Shown: positions 1-7,908 of the stretch, one piece after another
How the letters are laid out: every line of letters starts with the position of its first letter
Position numbering within the stretch: position 1 is the first letter of the stretch
Assembly: GCA_049649525.1 (NCBI GenBank)
Contig: JBARZE010000045.1
Location: 62,001-126,000 of the forward strand
Source of the DNA: JAAURB01 sp049649525
GTDB lineage: Bacteria > Cyanobacteriota > Cyanobacteriia > Cyanobacteriales > Microcoleaceae
Direction of reading: 5' to 3'
DNA length: 64,000 nucleotides
Notes under the pieces: generated by a model
Seen by the model: only the letters and a program-made list of their open reading frames with translations
The model's database searches: none
What the model was told of the DNA's origin: nothing
Translations under genes and position numbers: made by a program

Positions 1-792
1 AGTCGTTTCCCACTGGGCTTCCATTGCCGCTAATTTAGTGGGTTGATAATGATAAACTTGTTCGCCGCTAAGGTGTCCGATATAAAGTTGTAGTGGCGCA
101 ACAGCAATGACGGCAATTAGAATAATTTTGAAAGATTTAGCAAAGAATTCTGGATGACGTTTATTGAGAATATACCAGGCACTAATTCCCCCAATTACAA
201 ATAAAGAGGTTTCTAATGTGGCGAAGAACATGTGTAGAAAACTATTCAACATGAAGGGGTTAAAAATGGCTTTGAAGTAATCTTTAACCACATAAACACC
301 ATCAACAACTTCTACACCTGCGGGGGTTTGTAGCCAGGAATTCGCCGATAAAATCCAGAAGGTTGAAAGATTTGCACCAAAGGCAACTAATATGGTTGCA
401 ATGTAGTGAATTACTGGATTAACTCGTTCCCAACCAAACACCATAATCCCTAAAAAAGCCGCCTCTAACATAAATGCCCAAGAGGCCTCAAACCCAATCA
501 CACTGCCAAAAAAGTTACCAATAGCTTCAGATAAAGGTGCCCAATTTGTGCCGAATTGAAACTCCATGGGAATACCGCTAGCAACCCCAATTCCGAAGTT
601 AAGAACATAGAATTTTGACCAAAATCTCGCATGATAATAATAGTCTTTATTCTGAGTTTTTAACCATAATCCCTCGACAATAATCAGATAAATTCCCATA
701 CCTGTTGTGAGGACGGGCCACAACATATGAAAAATCGCAGTCAGCGCAAATTGCATCCGCGACAGAACGAGTGTATTCGATAGAAAATCCAT
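1..792 (-). CDS. cydA: Cytochrome bd ubiquinol oxidase subunit I, 3' end outside the window
   Basis: The first 264 codons read from an ATG at 792 as an open membrane protein beginning MDFLSNTLVLSRMQFALTA. It carries the R-x-QFALTAIFH segment whose histidine ligates low-spin haem in the CydA family, then hydrophobic helices with the FGIGVASGIPMEFQFGTNW and FEASWAFMLEAAFLG stretches typical of bd oxidases. CydA and CydB form a quinol oxidase in the plasma or thylakoid membrane that reduces oxygen to water. The C-terminal part and any cydB lie beyond the left edge, so the Q-loop type (bd versus cyanide-insensitive) cannot be judged. A consensus-like promoter overlapping a palindrome lies about 110-140 bases upstream. 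The family assignment is secure. Confidence 0.93.
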   Translation of the reverse strand, partial: MDFLSNTLVLSRMQFALTAIFHMLWPVLTTGMGIYLIIVEGLWLKTQNKDYYYHARFWSKFYVLNFGIGVASGIPMEFQFGTNWAPLSEAIGNFFGSVIGFEASWAFMLEAAFLGIMVFGWERVNPVIHYIATILVAFGANLSTFWILSANSWLQTPAGVEVVDGVYVVKDYFKAIFNPFMLNSFLHMFFATLETSLFVIGGISAWYILNKRHPEFFAKSFKIILIAVIAVAPLQLYIGHLSGEQVYHYQPTKLAAMEAQWETT

Positions 793-902
793 AGAATAAT
801 GCTAATTTTTTGTATAATTCATAGCAAAATGAAGCTCTAACTTCACCCGCTAATTATTCTAACGAACTCTGATAATTTTGGTAGGTTCAGCAGATAAAAT
901 TT

Positions 903-931
903 TTATAAAGTTTTGAGTGACAATCTGTCAA
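903..931 (-). promoter_or_regulatory. Probable cydA promoter with overlapping palindrome
   Basis: On the minus strand TTGACA (931-926) is followed after 17 bases by TTATAA (908-903), about 110 bases upstream of the cydA ATG. The -35 box is embedded in the palindrome TGACA-N3-TGTCA (918-930), which has the form of a dimeric regulator site. The sequence elements are seen; their use as promoter and operator is inference. Confidence 0.5.
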
Positions 932-997
932 AGTAGTAATTATTTTCTAGAATAAAATTGTCAGCCTTTTTATATTTATTTTTACAACAGCTAGAGT

Positions 998-1936
998 TTA
1001 AGACTCCTCAAATATTTGCTGTTCTAAATTCGTGTTTGCATTGCGCCTTAACATCTCTGGTTTAATTCGTCTCAAAGCAGAAGCGCGAAATCTTTTATCC
1101 CATTCTTCTGTAGAAATATTAGCTAATTCTTCTAATTTTGGTGCAATATTTTCTGGATACGGTTGAAACCCAGATTCATCAGTTTCAGTGGCAAATCGTT
1201 GATTCCAAGGACAAACATCTTGGCAAATATCACACCCTGCTACCCACCCTTCTAACTTAATATTTTTAGGTAAATTATCCTCTCTATTTTCAATCGTATG
1301 ATAAGCAATACAACGATTTGCATCCACTACAAAAGGCTGTGTAATGGCATCAGTTGGACAAGCTTCAATACAACGTGTACAAGTGCCACAATGTTCTGTG
1401 TGCGGCGTGTCCGGCGGTAAATTTATATTCGTTAAAATCTCTCCTAAAAATACCCAAGACCCATATTCTCTTGTAATAACATTACTATTTTTAGCAATCC
1501 ATCCAATGCCTGTTTGTTGCGCCCAAACTTTATCTTGAATGGGGCCAGTATCGGCGTAATATCGCGTTAAAATTCCATCTTCTTGCGTTTGTAACCAATT
1601 GGAGAAAGCCTTTAATTTTTTATGTAAAATCTTGTGATAATCTCGTCCCCAACCATAGCGAGAAATCTTAGCGTATTCTTTCCCTTCTGGGCGTTGAGCG
1701 GGTGTATAATAATTTAAAGCCACACAAATGATTGATTGTACTTCTGGCATCACCTCAAAGATATTCTGACGCTTTGGGTTTGCCATCCATTGCATATCGG
1801 CTTGATAACCTTGACTTAACCAAGCTTGCAATTTTTCAGTTTCTGTTTCATACTGCTGAGCAGAAGCAATTCCGACTTTATGAAATCCGACTGTTAAAGC
1901 TTGCGCTTGAATCGCTTTTTTAAGCTGAATTGTCAT
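998..1936 (-). CDS. queG: Epoxyqueuosine reductase QueG
   Basis: This 312-residue protein catalyses the last step of queuosine synthesis, cobalamin-dependent reduction of epoxyqueuosine in the wobble base of tRNAs. Two [4Fe-4S] ligand sets are visible: C183-x2-C186-x2-C189-x3-C193 (CGTCTRCIEACP) with C209, and C235-x2-C238-x3-C242 (CDICQDVCP). The conserved YADTGPIQDK segment near residue 129 carries the catalytic aspartate known for the family. The length is slightly shorter than Proteobacterial QueG, which often has C-terminal HEAT-like repeats. The gene stands alone, divergent from the HAD-like gene at 2004, with an ATG start at 1936. Confidence 0.95.
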   Translation of the reverse strand: MTIQLKKAIQAQALTVGFHKVGIASAQQYETETEKLQAWLSQGYQADMQWMANPKRQNIFEVMPEVQSIICVALNYYTPAQRPEGKEYAKISRYGWGRDYHKILHKKLKAFSNWLQTQEDGILTRYYADTGPIQDKVWAQQTGIGWIAKNSNVITREYGSWVFLGEILTNINLPPDTPHTEHCGTCTRCIEACPTDAITQPFVVDANRCIAYHTIENREDNLPKNIKLEGWVAGCDICQDVCPWNQRFATETDESGFQPYPENIAPKLEELANISTEEWDKRFRASALRRIKPEMLRRNANTNLEQQIFEES

Positions 1937-2003
1937 TACTTTTAATCTTTAATCTATATTAAAAACTTTAAGATTTGTATAAATCATATAAAATCAGTGA
2001 ACT

Positions 2004-2798
2004 ATGATACAAAAACCAACAATTATTGCAATCGATTTTGACGGAGTCATCTGTGATGGCATGATTGAATATTTTCAAACGGCTTGGCGCACTTATTGCA
2101 AAGTTTGGTCACCTGCTAATTCTACCCCAACAGACGCACTTGCCCAACAATTTTACCGTACTCGTCCTGTAATAGAAACAGGTTGGGAAATGCCAGTTTT
2201 AGTGCGGGCATTAACTTTAGGAATTCCAGTTGATGATATTTTACAAAATTGGGTTGATATTTGTCAAAAACGGGTTCAAGAAGAAAACTTAAAAGCTGAA
2301 ACAATAGGCCCCTTACTTGATAGTATTCGAGACGAATGGATACAAACAGATTTTGATGGATGGTTAAAACTCCATCGATTTTATCCCGGTGTAATCTCTC
2401 AATTCAAACAATGGTTAAACCCTTCTACTCAACCCCTAATTCAACCGATTATTATTACAACAAAAGAAGAACGATTTGTTCGTGCATTGTTACAACAACA
2501 GAATATTACCATGCCCGACGGCACAATTTACGGTAAAGGCTGTAAACGACCTAAATACGAAACCATTCGCCAGTTATTATCAACTCCAACATCTCCCCCC
2601 ACTATTTGGTTTATTGAAGACAGACTCAAAGCATTACTCGCCGTCGAAAAACAACCCGACTTAACAGATATTCGCTTATTTTTAGCCGATTGGGGATATA
2701 ATACAAAAACAGAAAAACAATACACAGAAAACCATCCCCGAATCAAACTTCTAACCCTACCTCAATTCACTCAAGACTTCTCTACTTGGCTGATATAA
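2004..2798 (+). CDS. HAD-superfamily-like hydrolase
   Basis: A 264-residue cytosolic protein opening with IIAIDFDGVICDG: Asp11 and Asp13 fit the DxD nucleophile/acid pair of haloacid dehalogenase phosphatases. Further on, IITTKEERFV looks like the motif II Ser/Thr region and IWFIEDRLKALL like the motif III/IV acidic pair. The insert between motif I and II is long and helical, resembling a cap domain. Substrate is unknown. It is followed after 15 bases by the nurA-like gene in the same direction and is probably co-transcribed with it. The HAD fold is well supported; a phosphatase activity is inferred from the intact acidic residues. Confidence 0.8.
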   Translation: MIQKPTIIAIDFDGVICDGMIEYFQTAWRTYCKVWSPANSTPTDALAQQFYRTRPVIETGWEMPVLVRALTLGIPVDDILQNWVDICQKRVQEENLKAETIGPLLDSIRDEWIQTDFDGWLKLHRFYPGVISQFKQWLNPSTQPLIQPIIITTKEERFVRALLQQQNITMPDGTIYGKGCKRPKYETIRQLLSTPTSPPTIWFIEDRLKALLAVEKQPDLTDIRLFLADWGYNTKTEKQYTENHPRIKLLTLPQFTQDFSTWLI

Positions 2799-2813
2799 AT
2801 ATCCTCAAAACCT

Positions 2814-4031
2814 ATGTTAGATTTAAGTAAAATCGCTCAACAAATGCAAGGCATGAGTCTACACATGACCCAAGAAGTTGATGCTGCAAAGAAGCGAATT
2901 GAGATAGCAGAAGCCTTATTAAAAACCGCCATACCCAATCAAACAAAACTCATAGAAACCCACGAAACTTGGGAAAAACGCTTGCTATTTAATCCAGCAA
3001 TTCCCGCTGAACCCCTCAATACTTGCCCTTATATTGCTGCACCCCCAAAAGCCCACACAGTTATCGCTACAGATGGTTCTCAAATTGCCCCAAGTGCCCA
3101 TGAAATTGCTTACTGTTATTTAATCAATATTAGCCGTATTGTTCTGCATTATAATCAAAGTCGTCGTCCGATGTTAGATAGTGTTCCAGAAATATATTAT
3201 CGCCCCGAAGACCTTTATATTGCGCGACAATGGGGCATTAGAACCGATGAATGGATGAGTTATCGCCGCACCGCTTCGGAAACCATTATGTTAGCCGATA
3301 TTGCAGAACAAATTCAATCACACTATCCCCAACAAAAAGACATTCCAACTTTAGCCTTATCGGATGGTTCTTTAACTTATTGGTTTCTCGATCATTTGCC
3401 ATCGGAAGCCCGTGATATGATCTTAGAACCCATTTTAGAAGCTTGGGAACAACTGCGTTTAGCGGGTATTCCATTAATTAGTTATGTTAGCGCTTCTCGT
3501 AGTAGTGAAAGTTTGTCTTTTTTACGCTTACAAGCCTGCACCCACGAACAACCAGACTGCATGAAATATTGCCCCAGTGCCGGAACAATGGCCTCTAACG
3601 GTGCAACTAAAAAAGCAATGTGTCAAGCCTTTGAACCGCTACGAGATACCGTTTTATGGTCTTCTAAATTGAGTTTAGGTCAACGCAGTCCGTTATGGCG
3701 AAGTCAAGCCAAAATATTAGATTTATATGGTCATCATCAAATCTATTTTTGTTATGTGAATGTCGGCACAGAAATTGCCCGCATTGAAACTCCGGCTTGG
3801 GTGGCAGAAAATCCCGACTTATTAGAATTAGCATTAGGCATGATGATCGCCCAAGTGCAAAAAGGTTATGGTTATCCTGTTGGCTTAGCAGAAGCCCATA
3901 ACCAAGCGGTGGTTAAAGGGGGCGATCGCAGTCGGTTTTTTGCTATGTTAGAACAACAAATGATTAAAGCAGGATTACGAAATGTCGGTATTTCTTATAA
4001 AGAAGCTAGAAAACGAGGAAGTATTGCTTAA
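2814..4031 (+). CDS. NurA-domain nuclease-like protein
   Basis: A 405-residue protein of the NurA family, known in archaea as the 5'-3' nuclease working with HerA in DNA end resection. The NurA signature HTVIATDGSQIAPSAHE is present, with Asp87 as the expected metal ligand, and a second acidic strand TLALSDGSLTYW follows, as in the family. The C-terminal part (VGLAEAHNQAVVK, then RSRFFAMLEQQMIKAG) is also NurA-like. No herA gene is adjacent, so partner and role in this cyanobacterium are open. Its last 140 bases have a decayed copy at 7078-7218. The gene converges with the dehydrogenase at 4069, leaving only 37 bases between the stop codons. Confidence 0.82.
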   Translation: MLDLSKIAQQMQGMSLHMTQEVDAAKKRIEIAEALLKTAIPNQTKLIETHETWEKRLLFNPAIPAEPLNTCPYIAAPPKAHTVIATDGSQIAPSAHEIAYCYLINISRIVLHYNQSRRPMLDSVPEIYYRPEDLYIARQWGIRTDEWMSYRRTASETIMLADIAEQIQSHYPQQKDIPTLALSDGSLTYWFLDHLPSEARDMILEPILEAWEQLRLAGIPLISYVSASRSSESLSFLRLQACTHEQPDCMKYCPSAGTMASNGATKKAMCQAFEPLRDTVLWSSKLSLGQRSPLWRSQAKILDLYGHHQIYFCYVNVGTEIARIETPAWVAENPDLLELALGMMIAQVQKGYGYPVGLAEAHNQAVVKGGDRSRFFAMLEQQMIKAGLRNVGISYKEARKRGSIA

Positions 4032-4068
4032 TAGTTATTTGTTGTTTAGGTGAATAACAAAAGTCCGT

Positions 4069-5010
4069 TTAGTAGGCTTGGTTTCGCTCAACAACATATT
4101 TTAAAGGTTGCCCAGTTTGATAGTTATGAATTAGGTTAATCGTATAATGAGCGGTATCATTAGGCTGACCTGGGGCGGCAATATGGGGAGTCATAATAAT
4201 ACGTGGATCAGACCAAAACGGATGATTTTTCGGCAAAGGTTCGGTTTCAAATACGTCTAAACAAGCCCCGGCAATTTGACCTGTATTTAATGCTTCTAAT
4301 AAGTCCGCTTCCACTAAGTGTTGACCTCGACCCACATTAATAATATAAGCTCCTAATGGTAAAGCATAAAATGTTTGAGCGCAAAGAATTCCTTCCGTTT
4401 CTAATGTCAACGGTAATAAACAAACAATGACTCGACATTGACTCAAGAAAAGCTTAAACTGCTTGTTACCATCAAAGCATTCAACTCCGCTAATGGCTTT
4501 GGGTGTTCGACTCCATCCCCGCACAGAAAACCCCATTGCTGCTAGCTGTTTAGCCGCTGCCAAACCCAAAACTCCCAAGCCTAAAATTCCAATCGTAAAT
4601 GCGCTAGGATCTGGTGTGGTTAAATATTCCCAACGAGAAGATCGCATTAATTCTTGATACTCAATAAACCGCCGTTTAAACAGCAAAACGGCCAGCGTCA
4701 CATACTCTGCCATTTGTAAGGTTTTGCCCTGAGAAACAGTTCGGACGATGGGAATATGCTGTGGTAAATTAGGATCTGCTAAAATCCGATCAACGCTGGC
4801 TGCTAAAGAGATAATTAGCTTCAAATTGGGAAATTTTTGCATCACTCCCAATGGCGGCAACCAAGCTAATACGATCTCAATCTCTTCAAATTTTCCACAT
4901 TTTGGCCACACTCGTAAATCTAGATCGGGCTGAGATTGCTGCAATTTAGCGATGAATTCACTAAACCATACATCTGTGGGTTCGATTTCTGTTAGTAATA
5001 ATACTGCCAT
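4069..5010 (-). CDS. D-isomer-specific 2-hydroxyacid dehydrogenase (GhrA-like)
   Basis: A 313-residue NAD(P)-dependent dehydrogenase of the glyoxylate/hydroxypyruvate reductase A type. Visible are the Rossmann motif GILGLGVLGLAAAKQL, the phosphate-binding GWSRTPK suggestive of NADP preference, and the catalytic triad: Arg in INVGRGQHL, Glu in DVFETEPLP and His in MTPHIAAPGQ. It reduces small 2-oxoacids or the reverse. It begins 2 bases after the stop codon of the upstream aminotransferase-like gene, so the two are surely one operon. This makes a 2-oxoacid/amino acid interconversion module plausible (inference). Confidence 0.88.
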   Translation of the reverse strand: MAVLLLTEIEPTDVWFSEFIAKLQQSQPDLDLRVWPKCGKFEEIEIVLAWLPPLGVMQKFPNLKLIISLAASVDRILADPNLPQHIPIVRTVSQGKTLQMAEYVTLAVLLFKRRFIEYQELMRSSRWEYLTTPDPSAFTIGILGLGVLGLAAAKQLAAMGFSVRGWSRTPKAISGVECFDGNKQFKLFLSQCRVIVCLLPLTLETEGILCAQTFYALPLGAYIINVGRGQHLVEADLLEALNTGQIAGACLDVFETEPLPKNHPFWSDPRIIMTPHIAAPGQPNDTAHYTINLIHNYQTGQPLKYVVERNQAY

Positions 5011-5012
5011 TT

Positions 5013-6230
5013 TTAACCAGATGTTGTCAATTGAGCCAAATTTTCTATAGCTTGTTTAATGTCTTCCTGTTGACCCAAGGCACTTAAACGCAAGAAACCT
5101 TCAGCTTCTGAACCAAAAATAACACCTGGAACCCCTACAATTCCAGTTGATTCTAATAGTTTCTCAAACAATTGCCAGGAAGACAAACCTTGGGGTGCTT
5201 TCACCCAAACAAACGGACTATCAATTGCACCAAAACAGATTAACCCAGCGGCTTCTAAACCGTTTCTGAGCAAGCGAGCATTGTTGAGGTAATAATTCAC
5301 CACTTGTTGGCATTCAAGCTGTCCTGAGGTTGATAAAGTGGCGATCGCGCCATACTGAGCAATATTAGCAGTCCCCCAGAATTTAATCGAGTTTCTAATT
5401 CGCCATAAATGATTTAATTCTCCCGGTACGGTATTATTAATCGTTAAAGTTTCTGGAATTACACACCAACCTACTCGCAAACCCGTGAAATTTGCCCATT
5501 TAGAAAAACTGCTTATTTCAATCGCACATTCTTTTGCCCCATCAATTTCATAAATACTTCGAGGAATATTTGAACTGCGAATAAACGGGCTATAAACCGC
5601 ATCATATATAATTACAGCTTGGTGATTTTTAGCATAGTCTACAAATTCTTGAAGTTGCTCATGAGTTGCTACGGCTCCGGTTGGGTTATTGGGAAAGCAG
5701 AGATAAATGATATCGACTTTTTCTGATGGTAATTTTGGTATAAAGTTATTTTCTTCTAAACAAGGTAACTGTATTAATGGCCGCTCCGCCAGTAAAGTTC
5801 CTTCCTTAAAAGAAGGATAAGCCGGGTTTTGTACAGCGACAATATTACCCGGAGCAAATAGTTCTTGAATATTAACAGAAACCGATTGAGCGCCATCGCT
5901 GATAAATACTTCTTCTGTGTTAATTTCTATTCCTAATTTTTGCTGATAATAACTGTCACAAATGGCTTTTTTTAAGGCTTGATTTCCTGTTATTTCTTCA
6001 TAGCCTGTATAAGTTTGTGGATCGCCTAAGCGATGGGCAGCATCAACTAAAGCTTTCGTTACGGTTGGTGGCAAAGGCTGACTGGTATCGCCAAAAGCCA
6101 TCATTAATATTTTCTGTTGGGGATTGTTTGCTTTATATTTTTCTACCTTTCCCCAGACTTGCTTAAAAATAATTTCTGTATAGATTTTATCTCCGGTTAG
6201 ATTAGTTAGTGCTATATTTTTATTCGCCAT
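5013..6230 (-). CDS. LL-diaminopimelate aminotransferase-like PLP enzyme
   Basis: This 405-residue class I/II aminotransferase resembles DapL, which makes LL-diaminopimelate for lysine and peptidoglycan. It keeps DapL-like blocks: FISDGAQSVSVNIQELF, VDIIYLCFPNNPTGA, the PLP-lysine segment SFSKWANFTGLRVGW and the late SPFVWVKAPQGLSSW. It departs from canonical DapL in key places, such as MAFGDTSQPLPP where DapL has GIGDVTEPLP, and SFSKWANFTG where DapL has SFSK-x-AGFTGTR. I therefore read it as a DapL paralogue, perhaps with another substrate. It sits between a SET-domain gene (88 bases upstream) and a 2-hydroxyacid dehydrogenase (2 bases downstream), which is not a lysine-pathway context. Confidence 0.75.
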   Translation of the reverse strand: MANKNIALTNLTGDKIYTEIIFKQVWGKVEKYKANNPQQKILMMAFGDTSQPLPPTVTKALVDAAHRLGDPQTYTGYEEITGNQALKKAICDSYYQQKLGIEINTEEVFISDGAQSVSVNIQELFAPGNIVAVQNPAYPSFKEGTLLAERPLIQLPCLEENNFIPKLPSEKVDIIYLCFPNNPTGAVATHEQLQEFVDYAKNHQAVIIYDAVYSPFIRSSNIPRSIYEIDGAKECAIEISSFSKWANFTGLRVGWCVIPETLTINNTVPGELNHLWRIRNSIKFWGTANIAQYGAIATLSTSGQLECQQVVNYYLNNARLLRNGLEAAGLICFGAIDSPFVWVKAPQGLSSWQLFEKLLESTGIVGVPGVIFGSEAEGFLRLSALGQQEDIKQAIENLAQLTTSG

Positions 6231-6318
6231 TACACTGTGATTTATAATTTATTATATTTATAATTTTTAGAGAGCGGTTAGCCCTCTAAATTCAAAAAAA
6301 TTATCGGCTACTTATGAC

Positions 6319-6807
6319 TTATTGTTCGAGCTTTAACTGACTCTGAATGTATTCAGATAATTTGTATTTTGTTAAAACATCTTGAGGTAAATCTGCCGCA
6401 CCTTTAATTTCTTTCAGACAATTCTCGCTTTGACAAAGACAATCAAACCCTCGATCCATAGACCATTCAGTAGAAGGATAAAAGAAAGTAAATTCTTCTC
6501 CAATTTCTATATTTTTCAGGGCAATAACTTTCATATTTTCCGTGTCAAAGAAAACATTCGGGGAGCAACTATGATTGATATATTGCAGAAACTCCGGATC
6601 GAGCATAATATGTTGGCGATCGCCAATTTGAACCGTTAAATAGTTAGGACTATCTAAAACGTCTTTAGAACCAAAACCACTAATAACTTGTCCTGACTTC
6701 AATTCAATTGCGGAGTGTAAGGATTTATTACCTGTTTCTGAACATTCCCTAATCTCAGCCATTGTACCTGTCTGTGTGATTTTCTTAATATTCTGCATTG
6801 ATTTCAT
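6319..6807 (-). CDS. SET-domain protein, putative lysine methyltransferase
   Basis: A 162-residue protein with the hallmark SET motif INHSCSPNVFF (the NHSC knot), followed by ALKNIEIGEEFTFFYPSTEW with the catalytic-region tyrosine, and a post-SET-like cysteine group CLCQSENC that could bind zinc. SET proteins methylate lysine with S-adenosylmethionine and are common in eukaryotes but sporadic in bacteria. It is the first gene of a probable minus-strand operon with the DapL-like enzyme and the dehydrogenase. Start candidates are ATG at 6807 and ATG at 6798; no strong ribosome site decides between them. Substrate unknown. Confidence 0.8.
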   Translation of the reverse strand: MKSMQNIKKITQTGTMAEIRECSETGNKSLHSAIELKSGQVISGFGSKDVLDSPNYLTVQIGDRQHIMLDPEFLQYINHSCSPNVFFDTENMKVIALKNIEIGEEFTFFYPSTEWSMDRGFDCLCQSENCLKEIKGAADLPQDVLTKYKLSEYIQSQLKLEQ

Positions 6808-7077
6808 TGCTGATATTACTACATTGGAAAATAATCAAGAAGACCAAAAACCTAACCTCAATTCAACTCAAAAGCTATTAAACTTTCTTCTTGAATCCGT
6901 CTCGGATATTAACTGATTGTTTCGACTTTCGTCAAGATATTAATTCCCTGTGTTTGTTCATGCCTCAGCGGGCCAGGTAAACACTTGAGTTGCTGATTTC
7001 TACTTCTAAACTCTCACGAAACACTGCCACTGACAGTCTAGATCGTCAAAGTTCAAATAAAGAGATGATGATCCAGA
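6808..7077. other. Non-coding spacer upstream of the SET-domain gene
   Basis: No credible gene or RNA was recognised. The stretch precedes the SET-domain gene on the minus strand and should hold its promoter, although no consensus -35/-10 pair stands out. Confidence 0.4.
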
Positions 7078-7218
7078 CTTAGCAGAAGCCCATAACTAAG
7101 TAGTGGTTAAAGGCAGCGCTCGCCGTCAGTTTTTTGCCATGTTAGAACAACAAATGATTAAAGCGGGACTACGAAATATTGGTATTTCTGATAAAGAAGC
7201 TCGTAAACGCGGTAAGCT
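7078..7218 (+). pseudogene. Duplicated 3' fragment of the NurA-like gene
   Basis: This stretch reads LAEAHN-stop-VVVKGSARRQFFAMLEQ and continues to KEARKRGK, matching the last ~47 codons of the intact NurA-like gene (about 3888-4031) at both protein and DNA level, with runs such as ATGTTAGAACAACAAATG identical. One in-frame stop is present where the parent has CAA (Gln), and the original stop codon has been lost. There is no start codon or upstream part. It is a stand-alone relic of a duplication of the gene's 3' end, 3 kb from its parent. Confidence 0.85.
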
Positions 7219-7294
7219 AAGATGCATTTAAACTGCATATCAGTCATGCGATCGCTGCCATCACCGCCAATCGGGGTATAAAGTAACAGGTTGC

Positions 7295-7396
7295 ATAGTA
7301 ACGGGTAGGATTTATGATGATAAGCAAACCACTCGGAAATTTGTGATTATAGTCAAGGGTCTAACCCGTTACCCGACACCTTAACCCGTTACCTTG
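7295..7396. repeat. Short dispersed TAACGGGT/ACCCGTTA repeats
   Basis: GTAACGGGTA (about 7298-7307) recurs in inverted orientation as TAACCCGTTACC at about 7363-7374 and again at about 7383-7395. The repeats could form a hairpin in RNA. No coding potential was recognised; they look like intergenic repeat debris. Confidence 0.5.
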
Positions 7397-7408
7397 CATC
7401 AATCAGCA

Positions 7409-7790
7409 ATTTAAAAGCGTGACAGCTTATTTTCATTGAAAGCATCAATTACCTGACTAATAATATTTATAAAAACTTGATTAATTTGTCCAGAATCACA
7501 TTCAACCTCGGGTAAACTGCCCAAATTTCTAACAATTTCGATGTGAGGATAATCTGGCGTAACTTTTAATTCGATGACGTAAAAATATGCTTAAATTCTT
7601 TCTTTCAAATCAACTAATACCTGAATCACCTATTCTGGATATCAATTAGAAACTTTTAGTGCTAATTTATCAGCATAATTAATCTGGTCTCCCATTGTTT
7701 GACCCACCACACGAATAAATCCTGCCGCTTCTTCTATGCCGATAACTTATTGTAAAATTACCGAATTAATATTCGTATAAATACGTCTAT
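7409..7790 (-). pseudogene. Decayed signalling protein: sensor-like domain joined to histidine kinase ATPase fragment
   Basis: One minus-strand frame, broken by several stops, first reads IEEAAGFIRVVGQTMGDQIN and then VIQVLVDLKERI, stop, AYFYVIE. This resembles the small sensory domain (V4R or methanogen-output type) found in cyanobacterial signalling proteins. It then runs without a frame change into EIVRNLGSLPEVECDSG and QINQVFINIISQVIDAFNE, a good match to the N-box of a HATPase_c domain. The kinase's dimerisation domain is missing between them, which suggests an internal deletion. At least four internal stops (positions that look like Gln or Trp) make it a pseudogene. The kinase half is fairly certain, the sensor half less so. 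Confidence 0.6.
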
Positions 7791-7908
7791 TTCTCAGTAA
7801 ATATAAAACGAAGAACTAGAATTTTTAATATCTGTTAATAAACTTATAAACTAAGTTTTATATATATTAAATAAAATAGTAAATGCACCCAAATTAGTCA
7901 ATTTAAAT

